From contig MU004183.1 of assembly GCA_010093605.1 (NCBI GenBank), positions 806,001-870,000 of the forward strand: 64,000 nt of DNA, read 5' to 3'. Source of the DNA: Lophium mytilinum. Lineage: Eukaryota > Ascomycota > Dothideomycetes > Mytilinidiales > Mytilinidiaceae. Made by a program: the position numbers and the translations under genes. Below the pieces are notes generated by a model that worked only from the letters and a program-made list of their open reading frames with translations, was not told where the DNA came from and ran no database searches. Positions 38,527-48,136 of the stretch are shown here, piece by piece. Position 1 is the stretch's first letter. Every line of letters starts with the position of its first letter.

Positions 38527-40068
38527 TCAATTTAGTTCATCGGGTGCGGTGGACGAGCCTAGCCTGGAATAGAGCATATAGAGCGCCATCTGGTTGCATT
38601 CCTGCGTGCCGGTGATCGTCACCAGCCTCTCGTTGCTATTGTCCTGCGGTTCGTTGATCTTGATGACACTGCCGCTCAGCGATCTGATCTCGTTGATCTT
38701 CGCGCCGCCTTTACCAATGATTGCGCCGACCATGTCGTTGGGAATGAAGATCTGCTGGGTCATAGGTTGTCCGGGCATAGCGCCACCAACTTGTGGGGTT
38801 GGAGGTCCTGCGTGACCACCGGGCTGAGCAGCATGTCCACCATACTGAGCTGGCTGCTGTGGACCGACGCCAGCGTAAGGCTGCTGGGCACGAGCCGGCG
38901 ACCCAGCTGCGTAGTGCATGGGGAGCTGGCCTGCTTGCTGAGGAGGCTGACCATGTACGTACGGCATGCCATATTGGGCAGGAGCGCGTTGTGGCTGACT
39001 GTTATGCTTGCGAAACTGATCTGGGGCGCCCCATTGACCGCCAGCAGGCTGAGGAACGTAAGGGACTACTTGCATGCCACCTGGAACAACTCCTGCTGGT
39101 CCACCGGTGCGAGTAGCATATGCGGAGGCAGCAGGACCGCCGAATCTCTCCGTGAGCTGCTCGACCAGAGTGCTTCCAACATAGTATGTCGCAATGTGAA
39201 CAGCGTCAGCAACTCCAAGCACAACAAGTGAACGCTCGCTAGACAAGGGAAGGCAAGAGTCAGAGGCGTTAAGGCGTGCCCCAGAGGCTTCTTGGATCTC
39301 GCGAATACGAACGCCAGCCTTGCCGATGATAGAACCGATGAGAATGTGGGGTATGAGGAGTCGAAGGGGATAGGTCTTGGATTGAGGAGTGGAGGGAGAT
39401 TCGACGTCTTCGTTGTTCAACGTACGAATGATAAGGCCGAATGCCTGACTAATTAGCAAGTGGGCACAGAGTATATGGTCGTCGATTCATACCTTTGCAA
39501 CAGCGTCCACCATACCGCTCACGGTCAGGATTCGCTCCACTGCTCCTCGAGAGTAGTCGCTGACGGTGCACTTGGCTCCGGACATCTTGCGAATTAGTGT
39601 GACGTTCTCACCGCCCTTCCCAATGACAGTAGCTGCCTCGGCGCTCGAGATGATGGCGCGGAGATGGAGCCATCCGGACTCGTCCTGGTGCCCTGGTCCC
39701 TGAGAGCTTGCTCGGCCGTTGGCGCCGGATGTCGATTGGATGGGCTGCGTGTTGAGGACCTCGGAGGCCGACGGGGCGTCCGGCACCAGGGTGTCGCCTT
39801 CGAGATCTTTGGTTCCATTCTGGTGCTTAGTTTCCTCCTCTTTGGTCTCTGCCTTGACCTCGTCCTTCACGTCCTCCGTCTTGAATGGCTCCTGCACAGC
39901 TCCTGCATGCTCAGAAGACTCCAGGATGTCAGGATCGGCGTCGTTGTTAACCATCTTGTCGAGGGCTGGGCGCTTGGCGTCCGGCTGGTCGCCAGGTCCG
40001 GATGGGGAAGACGGCTCCTCTAGAGGGCGCTTGGTCGACGGCGCAGCAGTGGTTGGTGAGGCGGACAT
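38527..40068 (-). CDS. Three-KH-domain RNA-binding protein (PCBP/hnRNP K type)
   Basis: Model: complement(join(38527..39444,39493..40068)), 497 residues. Three KH domains carry GxxG loops: GKGG at 150-153, GKAG at 233-236 and GKGG at 436-439. This layout matches fission yeast Rnc1, budding yeast Pbp2/Hek2-type proteins and animal PCBPs, which bind C-rich mRNA and control stability or localisation. The N-terminal 130 residues are acidic and disordered (EDVKDEVKAETKEEETKHQN) with a KRP-type basic patch. A Gln/Pro/Gly/Ala-rich linker of about 150 residues (PQQAGQLPMHYAAGSPARAQ) separates KH2 from KH3. The 48-base intron is GTATGA..GTCAG with a TGCTAATTAG branch region. Confidence 0.88.
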
Positions 40069-40926
40069 GGTTGCTGGGTACCTGCTGTATCAAATAAGGG
40101 ACTTAAGAGGTCTTCACGTTGGCCTTGTTTAGCCTGGGGCTGCCCAAATGAAAGTCGGTCGCAATTCGTTCGTATTGTTATCGATTATGTACAGCGGAGG
40201 TGGGCTGTCCAAGGAAAACTTGCTGGTGCAGGCGATCGGAATAGGGGCGGCTGTGGTGATGGAGGAATGAGGTGAAGGACGGTCGCCGCGGATTGTACGG
40301 GTGCTGTGCAGGGCGAGGGTGGTGGAGAGAGGACGCCTTCTCAGTGATCGAGAAGTAGCCGGGGATTGTGACGATGATGGAAGCGGTAGTGGAGCAAAAG
40401 AGGAGTGTTGTTGGAGGAGCGTGGTGTAGAATAAATTGCCTTCAGTACTGAAAAGTGGAAGCTCTCGCCGCTCAAACCTTTGGACCTTCACGACTCCCGT
40501 GCTGTTGACAACAAAGGCGCCTGCCAAATAGGTGCCGACAAGAGAAAGTAGAGCAGAAGGAGCTGCTGTTAGAGTAGGAGGTGGTGAGGAGGTGATGTAG
40601 GTTGAGGAGAGGAGGAAGGACAGATGCGGAGACCTTCCAAGATTAGGCTAACTTAGCGGCTTGGCGCATGTCACGTGGCTAAATCGTTTCACCTGTTTAG
40701 GATGCGATTCGCGGGCACAATAACAACCTCAGAAGCCGCGGCAGCAGCAGGGCGAGTGCATAGGGGTGCCACAACGACTGTTTTGCCATTCACTTGCTGT
40801 GTTTCGCGAACTGTGCCGTTTGGCTCCTCTTGAACGCTATTATATACCTGCAACCTCGGCTTCCACCACCATTCTACATCCATACACCCCACAAGAGCTT
40901 TCAGATCACTCAAGAGCGTCTTTGAA
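40069..40926. other. Divergent promoter, KH gene and CENP-K-like gene
   Basis: About 0.86 kb lies between divergent starts. A minus frame at 40129-40527 reaches into the leader of the KH gene but shows no family motif. The plus strand is C/T-rich near 40855-40900, just before the ATG at 40927. Confidence 0.4.
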
Positions 40927-42037
40927 ATGGCGAGTGCTGACGGGACAGCCCTGGAGAACATTCGCGAGTATGCTGTCGAGGCACAAGAGCGGCAGCAGAG
41001 CCAGATGGACCTTGACGCGTCCGATATTGAGACACGTCTGGATGCGACGCTACGGGAGCTTGAGGAACGGGTGAAGCAACATGAAATTGCTCTGGAGGAG
41101 GTAAGACCGTACACAAGTTCCAGTGTTCTCCTGTACAGATTCTTTGACATTTTGGCAGTTACGCGCGGCAACTCCGGACACCTTTCAGACTGCACCCTCA
41201 GGTGATCCACGTCAACGTCTTGCTCAGTTACACATTGTGCAAGATGCATACAAAAGCCTCCGGCCGAATGTGCCGTTCCTCCCGTCTCGCAGTTCCCTAT
41301 TGCCATCTCTTCTAGCGGCCCGTACGATCCAGCATACCGTGTCCGGCACCCAAGCCGCAATCACCGCGACCAAAGAGCAGCTCAAGCACTCCGAGCAGCT
41401 GCTGCGTCAAGAAGAGGGCAACATGCATGACGCAAACCTCATTACCACGGCCATGGCAAATCGCATCGAAAGGCTCCGGGCTCAGAAAGAAGCCAAGTCG
41501 CAAAAGACTCCTCAAGAGGTTGCTAAAGACATGATCGATGCCAAGCAACGCCAGAAAAAAAGATATGACGAGGAGGAGAAGAAGCTAGCTCAAGCGTTTG
41601 AGATCTTCGTCGACGAACAGCTTGCTGGCATGCTAGCGGCCGAGGATCTCGGGGGCCCCGTTGTCGGTGATATGATGGATGTTGACGACGACATGCTCGC
41701 AACAGGGTTCACCCAGCAGGGCAGGTTGAAGACCTCCAAGCAGCAGATTTCTGAACCTAGGAGGCAGAGGCGGCTCGATGAGATATGGGGGGCCAAAGCT
41801 ACGACCGAAGAAGGCGAGCATCTGACCGAGATTGACGCCGCTGGCATAGAGTTTCGAGAACTCATCCAGAAGCTCTTCACTTCTCTGGCTGGGAGTAAAA
41901 GCACGGATGCATATGTCGCACTGGAGAGGGAATCGGCAGCTTCTAGGTTTCTCATAAGAGCAAAAATTGCACAGTTCCATCCAAAGGACGCTCGGAAGTT
42001 GCGATTAATTGACTTTGGGCGGGAGTTGGACGATTGA
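40927..42037 (+). CDS. Coiled-coil protein, candidate kinetochore subunit (CENP-K-like)
   Basis: Model: join(40927..41100,41159..42037), 350 residues. Heptad-like charged helices dominate: residues 35-58 (LDATLRELEERVKQHEIALE) and about 105-190 (KEQLKHSEQLLRQEEGN, RIERLRAQKEA). A conserved-looking segment RQRLAQLHIVQDAYKSLRPN and the C-terminal LRLIDFGRELDD are the parts I associate with fungal CENP-K/Sim4-type proteins of the constitutive centromere network. An acidic patch (DMMDVDDDML) lies in the middle. There is no signal peptide or membrane helix. The gene itself is well supported by its intron and length; the kinetochore assignment rests on memory of the family and is moderate. Confidence 0.55.
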
Positions 42038-42731
42038 GGTCAAGTTATGAGTCTGTATGTCGTACTTTACGTAGGCTCAACGAAACGGTTCTGTCTATTT
42101 TTTGTCTGATATTGTGGGACTACCATGATAGGGGGTGACAAGTATGCTTTCGGGATCCGATCTCGCGACTGGAGGATTCAACCACTCTGCTTCATAATGG
42201 GTAGCCGCAATAGGCCCATTTTGATAGGACATGGCCAACACAGCGTGATTCTGTCGCAAATCACGTGATAGCTACTCACTTCTTCGTATTATTGGGATAT
42301 TGCCCCACTGCACTACTTGAGACTAGAGATACTAGAGTCCACTTGCTAAGAAGTCACAAGCAACGACCTTCAAAACCTACGATAAAGTATATGTCTCATT
42401 CGAGATCATCGGACCTAGCCGATCACTGCACACCATCGTCATCAGCGCCTTGGGCGGCAGCGGCATCGAGCTTGCGCATCACACTTCACGGCCAACCCCC
42501 TTACCCCCTCGCTGCCGCCCGCTGAAAAGCTTTTCGGGATGCCGGCACTCGCGGTAGCTTTCTATCGTAGTTTCTTTTTCCATTTAGATTTATTTGTATA
42601 GAAAGAACGCGTATCCGGGTTTTGCATATGCTCTTCGGCCCTTTGGCAGTCGCCGGCCAGCCGCCACTATCGATCTTGCAGACCCCGCGCGTTTGATCGC
42701 ATAGATACTTTAAGCAGACGTCGACGTCCTG
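42038..42731. other. Intergenic before the transporter gene
   Basis: No gene is recognised. The top strand carries CACGTGA near 42263 and a TTTTTCCATTTAGATTT run near 42575. Confidence 0.4.
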
Positions 42732-44700
42732 ATGGCTCCGTTTCCTAAAATAAGCGTCGACGTGCCGAGGATAGATGTCTCAGCGGCGCAACAGTCTCGC
42801 ACCAAGTCTCATTCTCGTTCTCGTACTGGTATTGGCTCTGGATCTATCTCTTCGTCTTCAAAGTCTAGTTCTGAAGGACAGGCATGGCGCTCGCCGTACT
42901 CGCCTGAACGGGCAGGCGACAGCACGCCTGTTGCACTGCCAACACCACTGCAAGGATCCACTCCAGTAGGCGCCAGGAGCCCAGTAGCCGGGATGAGCCC
43001 CTTCAACGGGATGACTACGGAGCAAGCGAAATATCTGGCCACTGGAGGCCTAAAGGGAAACAAGGAGAAGATGAAAGATCAAGCGGCTAAAGCACGGCAG
43101 AAGGAGCGGCAAAAGGAGTGGGAGAGGGAGAAGGAGAGGGTTGAAGCAGAGCGTGACGCCCAGGAGATGGAGTTGAGTTTCAGGCAGCGCATGCGACATT
43201 TCACGTGGACATGGTTTACTATGACTATGGCGACGGGAGGTATGGCGAATGTCATTTACACTGGTATGTTAGTGTTTCAATCAAGTCTCATTGATTTCGT
43301 TCGCCCATCTTCGTACTACATAAGAACAAACAGTCGATCTCACAGGGGCATGTGTGCTGGTAAGGACGATTACTGACTCCTCGCCGACAGTACCCTACCG
43401 CTTCCATGGTATCTACGCCCTCGGTTGCTTGTTTTTTCTTCTCAATATCGTCCTGTTCGTGTTTAATGTCAGCATGATCAGCACCCGCTTTTATCTATAT
43501 CCGGCAACCTTTAGAGGCAGCTTCCTCCATCCAACCGAATCTCTTTTCATTCCAGCTTGCATTATCTCGCTCGGTACTATTTTCATAAATATTTCACAAT
43601 ACGGCGTCGGCAAGGCCGGACACTGGCTCACAGACGCCATGATATACTGCTACTGGATATACTGTGCACTCGCTATCATAGCGAGTTGTGGTATTTTCCT
43701 AATCATGTAAGTTTCCCCATTTTTCCCTTTAAGTGATATCACCTTGGACCAATCCACCCTTCCCTCAACTAACAAACCACAAAGGTGGTCTACCCAAACC
43801 CACACAATATCTCGCATGACCCCAATCTGGATCTTCCCCGCCTACCCCCTCCTCATAATCGGCCCCTTCGCCGGCGTCCTCTCCGCCAAAACCACCTCCA
43901 CCACCGCCCTCTCCATCATTGTCTCGGGCTACACCCTTCAAGGCATCGGCTTCATGGTCTCTCTCATGATCTACTCCGCCTTCCTCTACCGCCTGATGAC
44001 GCAAAAACTCCCCGCCGAGTCCCTCCGCCCCGGCATGTTCATCTCCGTCGGCCCCAGCGGTTTCACAATCGCCGGCCTCGTCACCATGGGCGCGCAGCTC
44101 CCGCGCATCGTCGCCGAAACAGGCGGCGCCTTCATGTCCGCCAGCGACGCGTCTCCCGCACCATCCACCCTCACTTTCATCATCAGCGACGCCGACGCGC
44201 ACATGACGACCGGCCTTTTCGCGGCTGAGGTCTCCCGCATCATGGCGAACTGGGCCGGCCTCTGGCTGTGGGGGCTGGCGCTGTGGTTCTTCATCGTGAG
44301 CGTCGGCGCGCACTGGACCCCGCTCACGCGCTGGAAGATGGATTTCGGGATGACGTGGTTTAGTTTTGTCTTCCCGAATACCGCGCTTACGACGGCGACG
44401 TTTGCGGTGGCGAGGTCGCTGAACAACAACCGCCCGATTCAGATTGTGGGATGTGTGCTCACTGTGGCGCTGGTGATCGTGTGGATGTTTGTGGCCGGTT
44501 GCATGGTGAAGGCCGTGGTGGGGAAGCAAATCCTGTGGCCGCAGAAGCAGGAGGATCGGGAAGAAGGGGGATGGGTGAAAGAGGAGGAGAAGGAGGGGAC
44601 GGTGGGCGGGAGGGTGAGTGGACGGGTCAGAGGGTGGAGCATGGGGAGGAGTCGGGGAAGAGAATGGTGGAAGAGAGACGAGAGGAACTTTTCGGTTTGA
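42732..44700 (+). CDS. SLAC1/TDT-family transporter (Mae1/Ssu1 type)
   Basis: Model: join(42732..43263,43391..43706,43785..44700), 587 residues. After a 145-residue Ser/Pro-rich and charged cytosolic N-terminus comes the family signature [20 protein letters not shown], followed by about nine more hydrophobic helices ([56 protein letters not shown]). The family includes malate/C4-dicarboxylate carriers (Mae1), sulfite pumps (Ssu1) and plant anion channels; which substrate is used cannot be read from the sequence. The long N-terminus and the Arg/Glu-rich tail ([20 protein letters not shown]) are likely regulatory. The first intron is 127 bases. Confidence 0.85.
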
Positions 44701-44755
44701 TTCACGGCTAACTTTTTAGGATTCATAGTACCTTCGTAGCATAATATATGCCCCA

Positions 44756-44830
44756 CCGGCGGTCTCGAGTGAGCAAGCCGAAGCCAAGTAGTAGTACAAC
44801 ATGTGCCCAGACCTATGGCCTAGTACTTTA
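44756..44830. repeat. Truncated end of the MITE family
   Basis: The right 25 bases (GTGCCCAGACCTATGGCCTA, then GTACT at the edge) match the right end of the element at 33097-33310, and the segment abuts TTA/TA at 44828-44830. Inside it, CTCGAGTGAGCAAGCCGAAGCC is shared with the copy at 47730-47752. No matching left end is visible, so it is a truncated copy. It overlaps the end of the coding-like extension of the 45-kb gene. Confidence 0.6.
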
Positions 44831-45695
44831 AATGCCTTGCTGTACCTAAATATCGTGGGAATCGGAAGCTGCATGCCACAGTGTCCTTCTTAAAGTAATG
44901 CTCCCGTCGACGCTTTCTGCTCTCAGGGCTGTCTGGTGGACTTTTTTTTCCGGGGCTTCGGCTGGGAGACTTGGAGTAGTTTTCTTGAGTTTGCAAATGC
45001 TCAAAGCTTATAAGACCACTAGGAGATGCTAGTTGTACTCGTGGAGTAGCCTCGTGACTTTCTCTGTGGTCGTCTTTGAGTTGGCACAAATCTTCGAATG
45101 CGTTAGACGTGAGACTATTGGCAAGATCTGGAACCGAAGACAACGCTGGCACTGGGAAATTCACGTCTCAGCTAGTCTCTTCACAGCGTTGCTTCCATGC
45201 CGCGGTTTCGCTCTTCAGCCGGTCGAGGCTATCTCGAAGGCCTGTGTAGTGCACTCGTTGGTGTTCTGACCAGGTAGCAGGGGGTTTTCGCTCAAGCATG
45301 AGACTGTACATCCTATCCGCCTCTGCCTGGTGCTCCTCAGCATGCCTCGATTCGTCGGAAAGCTGAGACATGAGGCAGTGGACCGAGAAGCGCAGGTTAT
45401 CAGAGATTCTAGCATCCCAGAGAAGCTCCTCACAGATGTCTCTAGCAGCCGCACTATTCGCGTCTGTCGGGTCGCCATAGTCGTTTTCGTCAAGACCGAG
45501 GATGTCCAACGCCGCATTGTAGCGCGCATAGAAGAAACGCAATAGGTTAGACGTTTCGGGCTCGGGGCGGGGAGTCGAGGAAGTCATTTCAGCAATAGTA
45601 ACTTGATTTGACTGAGGATTCTTGCTTGACTGGTCTTTCCGTGCTTGCTGCGCTTTGAGAAGTCCCGCTGTTCCAAGGTTGGTTGTTGATGACAA
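44820..45695 (-). CDS. Unrecognised gene with an in-frame TGA; 175 residues plus in-frame extension
   Basis: The frame from 45695 gives 175 residues to a TGA at 45168-45170. The same frame continues without another stop for 116 codons to 44820, and this extension looks coding (SVPDLANSLTSNAFEDL, then SKSPSRSPGKKSPPDSPESR with a basic SRKRRREHYF patch). The first part is helical and charged (LLRFFYARYNAALDILGLDE; EEHQAEADRMYSLMLE). No domain is recognised and there is no signal peptide or membrane helix. The TGA could be a C-to-T change of CGA, a real end, or a readthrough stop. I see no intron that removes it. The promoter (45727-45812) is a copy of the one before the 46-47 kb gene. Confidence 0.5.
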
Positions 45696-45726
45696 GAGGC
45701 GCCAGGTGCGCTAGGTGAGAGGAGTA

Positions 45727-45812
45727 GAATCGGCTTAGCGCCTTAGAACGTCATGTGATGATGGTTACAGACCGCCTACTAAGAGTGCTTGCGTTTTCCT
45801 AATTAGTGTTCC
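45727..45812. repeat. Promoter-region repeat, copy 1
   Basis: AATCGGCTTAGCGCC, ACGTCATGTGATGATG and AAGAGTGCTTGCGTTTTCCT, then AATTAGTGTT, recur in the same order at 47475-47630. In copy 2 about 70 extra bases separate the two halves. Both copies lie directly upstream of minus-strand genes, so the flank was duplicated with, or carried by, a repeat. Confidence 0.75.
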
Positions 45813-45813
45813 A

Positions 45814-46035
45814 TTGCTGCGTATGCTGTGCCTCAACAAGGGGAATGCAAAACATCACAACGCCCGAAAAGGACTTGCTCCATATGCTCTGCCCCAATGA
45901 GAGGGACTATAAATCATCACAACGCCCCATTGAAGGACTTGTTGCATATGCTCCGCGCTAATGAGAGGGAAAACACAAATCACAGCCGCCGAAAAGCTGC
46001 ACTGGATATGCCCTTCCTTGATAAGGAAGAAGTGT
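45814..46035. repeat. Tandem repeat, about 62-base unit, 3.5 copies
   Basis: Units begin at about 45814, 45875, 45939 and 46000. Each has TTG(C/T)TGC(G/A)TATGCT or a variant, then CCCAATGAGAGGGA-like and ATCACAACGCC-like blocks, then GAAAAGGAC. The last unit is partial and more diverged. No coding role is evident. It separates the two unrecognised genes. Confidence 0.75.
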
Positions 46036-46209
46036 GAAGATACAGACCTTGTCATAAATGACTTGCTGTGTCTGAAAATGGTGGGATTTGAAAGCCGTAT
46101 GCCGCATTATCCTTGGATCAATGGAAGCTCTACGCACGCGATGATGCTAGCAAAGCAAAGCGTCTTGAGTCTAGACCTTTGGCAAGGTGGACTCCTCTCA
46201 TCTCGAGAT

Positions 46210-47310
46210 CTAGGTATATGAACCCAAAGATAGTAGTAGTAACGCCACCTGGTCGAGGATACCCTGGTACAGGAGAGCACAGAAAATAAGCGCTATCTCC
46301 TCTCTATCGAGATGCTCCAAGATTAGCGGTTCCAAGAAATCTTGGAAATACTTCTTCCGGAGGTCAGGGTTCACGATCTTGCACACTTTCCGCAGGTAGA
46401 CATCTAGCCGCAGACGCCTCGACTGATTATGGGGGTGATCGTGGCGACCCCTCTTCTTCTTAAGAGATTGAACCTTCTCCTCTCGAAGAGCAGCGTTACA
46501 GCATGTCGGAGGGTGATCAGGGCTCACAAGGCCTGCCGACTTGCAAGCAAGACACGCATGCGAGCCGTTCTCTTCCCATTGCCTACGATGCTCTAAGCGT
46601 CTAGACTTACGGAATCGTTTCGTGCAAGGCCGACCGTGATGATTATCATGACCACTCAGGCCCCACGTGACACAGATGGGGCAAGTTCGCGGGTTGCTAT
46701 CACGGACCGCGTGATTGGCGGTCGATGGGATGTGATCGATCATACCGACGTCCTGAGACGTCGTTTGGACCGCAGCAAGAGCCGAGTGACCGGTTTGCTT
46801 TAATGTGGGATCATTCACTATACCGACGTCAGGAGACGCCGCTGCGATAGTAGTCGCTGGGGCTTCCACTACCGGAGATGCAGGCTGGGTAGCCTGGGGT
46901 ACAGGGTCTGAGGGTCGGATGGTTGTCTTCAGCTCTGGTACAGAATCTGATTGGCAATTTCCAGTCGTCAGGTCTGATGTGAAGTCTGATGATTGGACTT
47001 CGGGGACTCCAGGAGCAGCCTCGGCAGCGACAGTGCTGGCCTCACCGACATCACCTACGGTGACTTTAGGTTGTTCAAGGTCCAACGCCATCTGGCGCAA
47101 AATATCCCACGGGTCAATACCGACTTGTGTTCGCACCGGCTCGTCGGCCCAGGGAGTGATCGTGCTGAGGCGGCCGACGTCTTCCGCGCGCTTAATCTTG
47201 GAGATCTTGCGTGGGGCAAAGAAGCCTTCTTTCTCGTCTTTGTCGAGCGACTCACTAAGAGTGCGCTTGCGGGCGTTGCGGGCAGGATTCGTGGTGTTGT
47301 TCGAGGCCAT
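46210..47310 (-). CDS. Unrecognised Cys/His-cluster protein of a repeated family
   Basis: From MASNNTTNPARNARKRTLSES at 47310 it is 366 residues; the frame is open to 47445 (411 residues), but this Met is followed by a normal nuclear-type N-terminus (RNARKRTLSES, KISKIKRAED). The middle is low-complexity Ala/Thr/Val/Pro. Two Cys/His clusters follow: CPICVTWGLSGHDNHHGRPC and CLACKSAGLVSPDHPPTCC, with Arg/Lys-rich stretches between and after (RFRKSRRLEHRRQW; KKKRGRHDHPHNQSRRLR). They look like zinc-binding modules of an unknown nucleic-acid-associated protein. The C-terminus is helical and ends ALLYQGILDQVALLLLSLGS; the same end occurs as a fragment at 20379. No family is recognised; it may be an accessory or transposon-linked gene. 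Confidence 0.55.
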   Translation of the reverse strand: MASNNTTNPARNARKRTLSESLDKDEKEGFFAPRKISKIKRAEDVGRLSTITPWADEPVRTQVGIDPWDILRQMALDLEQPKVTVGDVGEASTVAAEAAPGVPEVQSSDFTSDLTTGNCQSDSVPELKTTIRPSDPVPQATQPASPVVEAPATTIAAASPDVGIVNDPTLKQTGHSALAAVQTTSQDVGMIDHIPSTANHAVRDSNPRTCPICVTWGLSGHDNHHGRPCTKRFRKSRRLEHRRQWEENGSHACLACKSAGLVSPDHPPTCCNAALREEKVQSLKKKRGRHDHPHNQSRRLRLDVYLRKVCKIVNPDLRKKYFQDFLEPLILEHLDREEIALIFCALLYQGILDQVALLLLSLGSYT

Positions 47311-47474
47311 CGCGAAGAAATTCGTAGCTGGATGAATGAGATCGGTCTCTTGTGCTTTTAAGCTTAAAAGAGGTGCTGGTATGTAGCAGCTGATTGTGAA
47401 CCGATTCTTACAGTGTACGGTGAAGGAGGAAGGAAGGGTTGGCAACGATGCGTTGAAACAGTGGGTCGCTTAGC

Positions 47475-47630
47475 AGAATCGGTTTAGCGCCCCAAGACGT
47501 CATGTGACGATGTTTCCAGACCCCCGGCCTCATCGGTTTCATAAATTTTAAGTCTGTATCTCCAGTGGTCTGTCGAAAGTCTGGACGTATTCAATTTAAG
47601 AGTGCTTGTGTTTTCCTAATTAGTATTTTA
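47475..47630. repeat. Promoter-region repeat, copy 2
   Basis: Second copy of the segment at 45727-45812: AATCGGTTTAGCGCC, ACGTCATGTGACGATG, and after about 70 extra bases AAGAGTGCTTGTGTTTTCCT, then AATTAGTATT. The extra bases contain AGTCTG and CCAGAC-type inverted words. Confidence 0.75.
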
Positions 47631-47699
47631 AAATTCGAGCACGATGTCCAGACCAACACGATGGATTTTTGGCAGGACCTGGACTGACTAGCTCACGTT

Positions 47700-47796
47700 T
47701 TCTAGGCTGCTCCTCAGTGGTATCGAGTGAGCAGAGCGAAAGCCGGAATTTTAGAGCGCACTGTGTATGTGCCCTGGTCTGTGGCCTGAGAATGTA
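47700..47796. repeat. Second truncated MITE-family end
   Basis: Ends GTGCCCTGGTCTGTGGCCTG, then AGAATG and TA at 47795-47796, like the right ends at 33312 and 44830. It also shares ATCGAGTGAGCAGAGCGAAAGCC with the 44.8-kb copy. It is in the same orientation as that copy, so the two form direct repeats about 3 kb apart around the two unrecognised genes. Confidence 0.55.
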
Positions 47797-48136
47797 CAAT
47801 CAGTAATACGTAGGTCCTGCGGCGAGGAAGAGTCTATAAGGTAGAAAAGAAGTAACGAGGGGAGGTTACCCTTTCGAAAAGGAGCAAATGATTAGCAATA
47901 AAACACTACATTCACACCGCTACAAGCAGTGAGCCGACAAAAGGAGAGAGTCCTTGCGACAACGACTAGGAAATCCAACGTATAAGGATAATATATGAAG
48001 CAAGCCATACCAGTACATACGCCATTTAATATGCAAAGACTTGCGCCATTACCCAGAAATCAAGGAGTCAACGGGCCCTTCCAAAAGAGAACGCTAATAG
48101 CAGAGAACACATAATACAATACAGGAGAAGGTGAGA
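47797..48136. other. Intergenic, AT-rich
   Basis: No gene is recognised in these 340 bases between the transposon-like end and the 3' end of the nuclease-like gene. Confidence 0.4.

Noticed and set aside
43765-44529. Long minus-strand frame of 254 residues
   Set aside because: Shadow of the transporter's third exon: His/Asp/Gly-rich composition follows from codon bias on the other strand.
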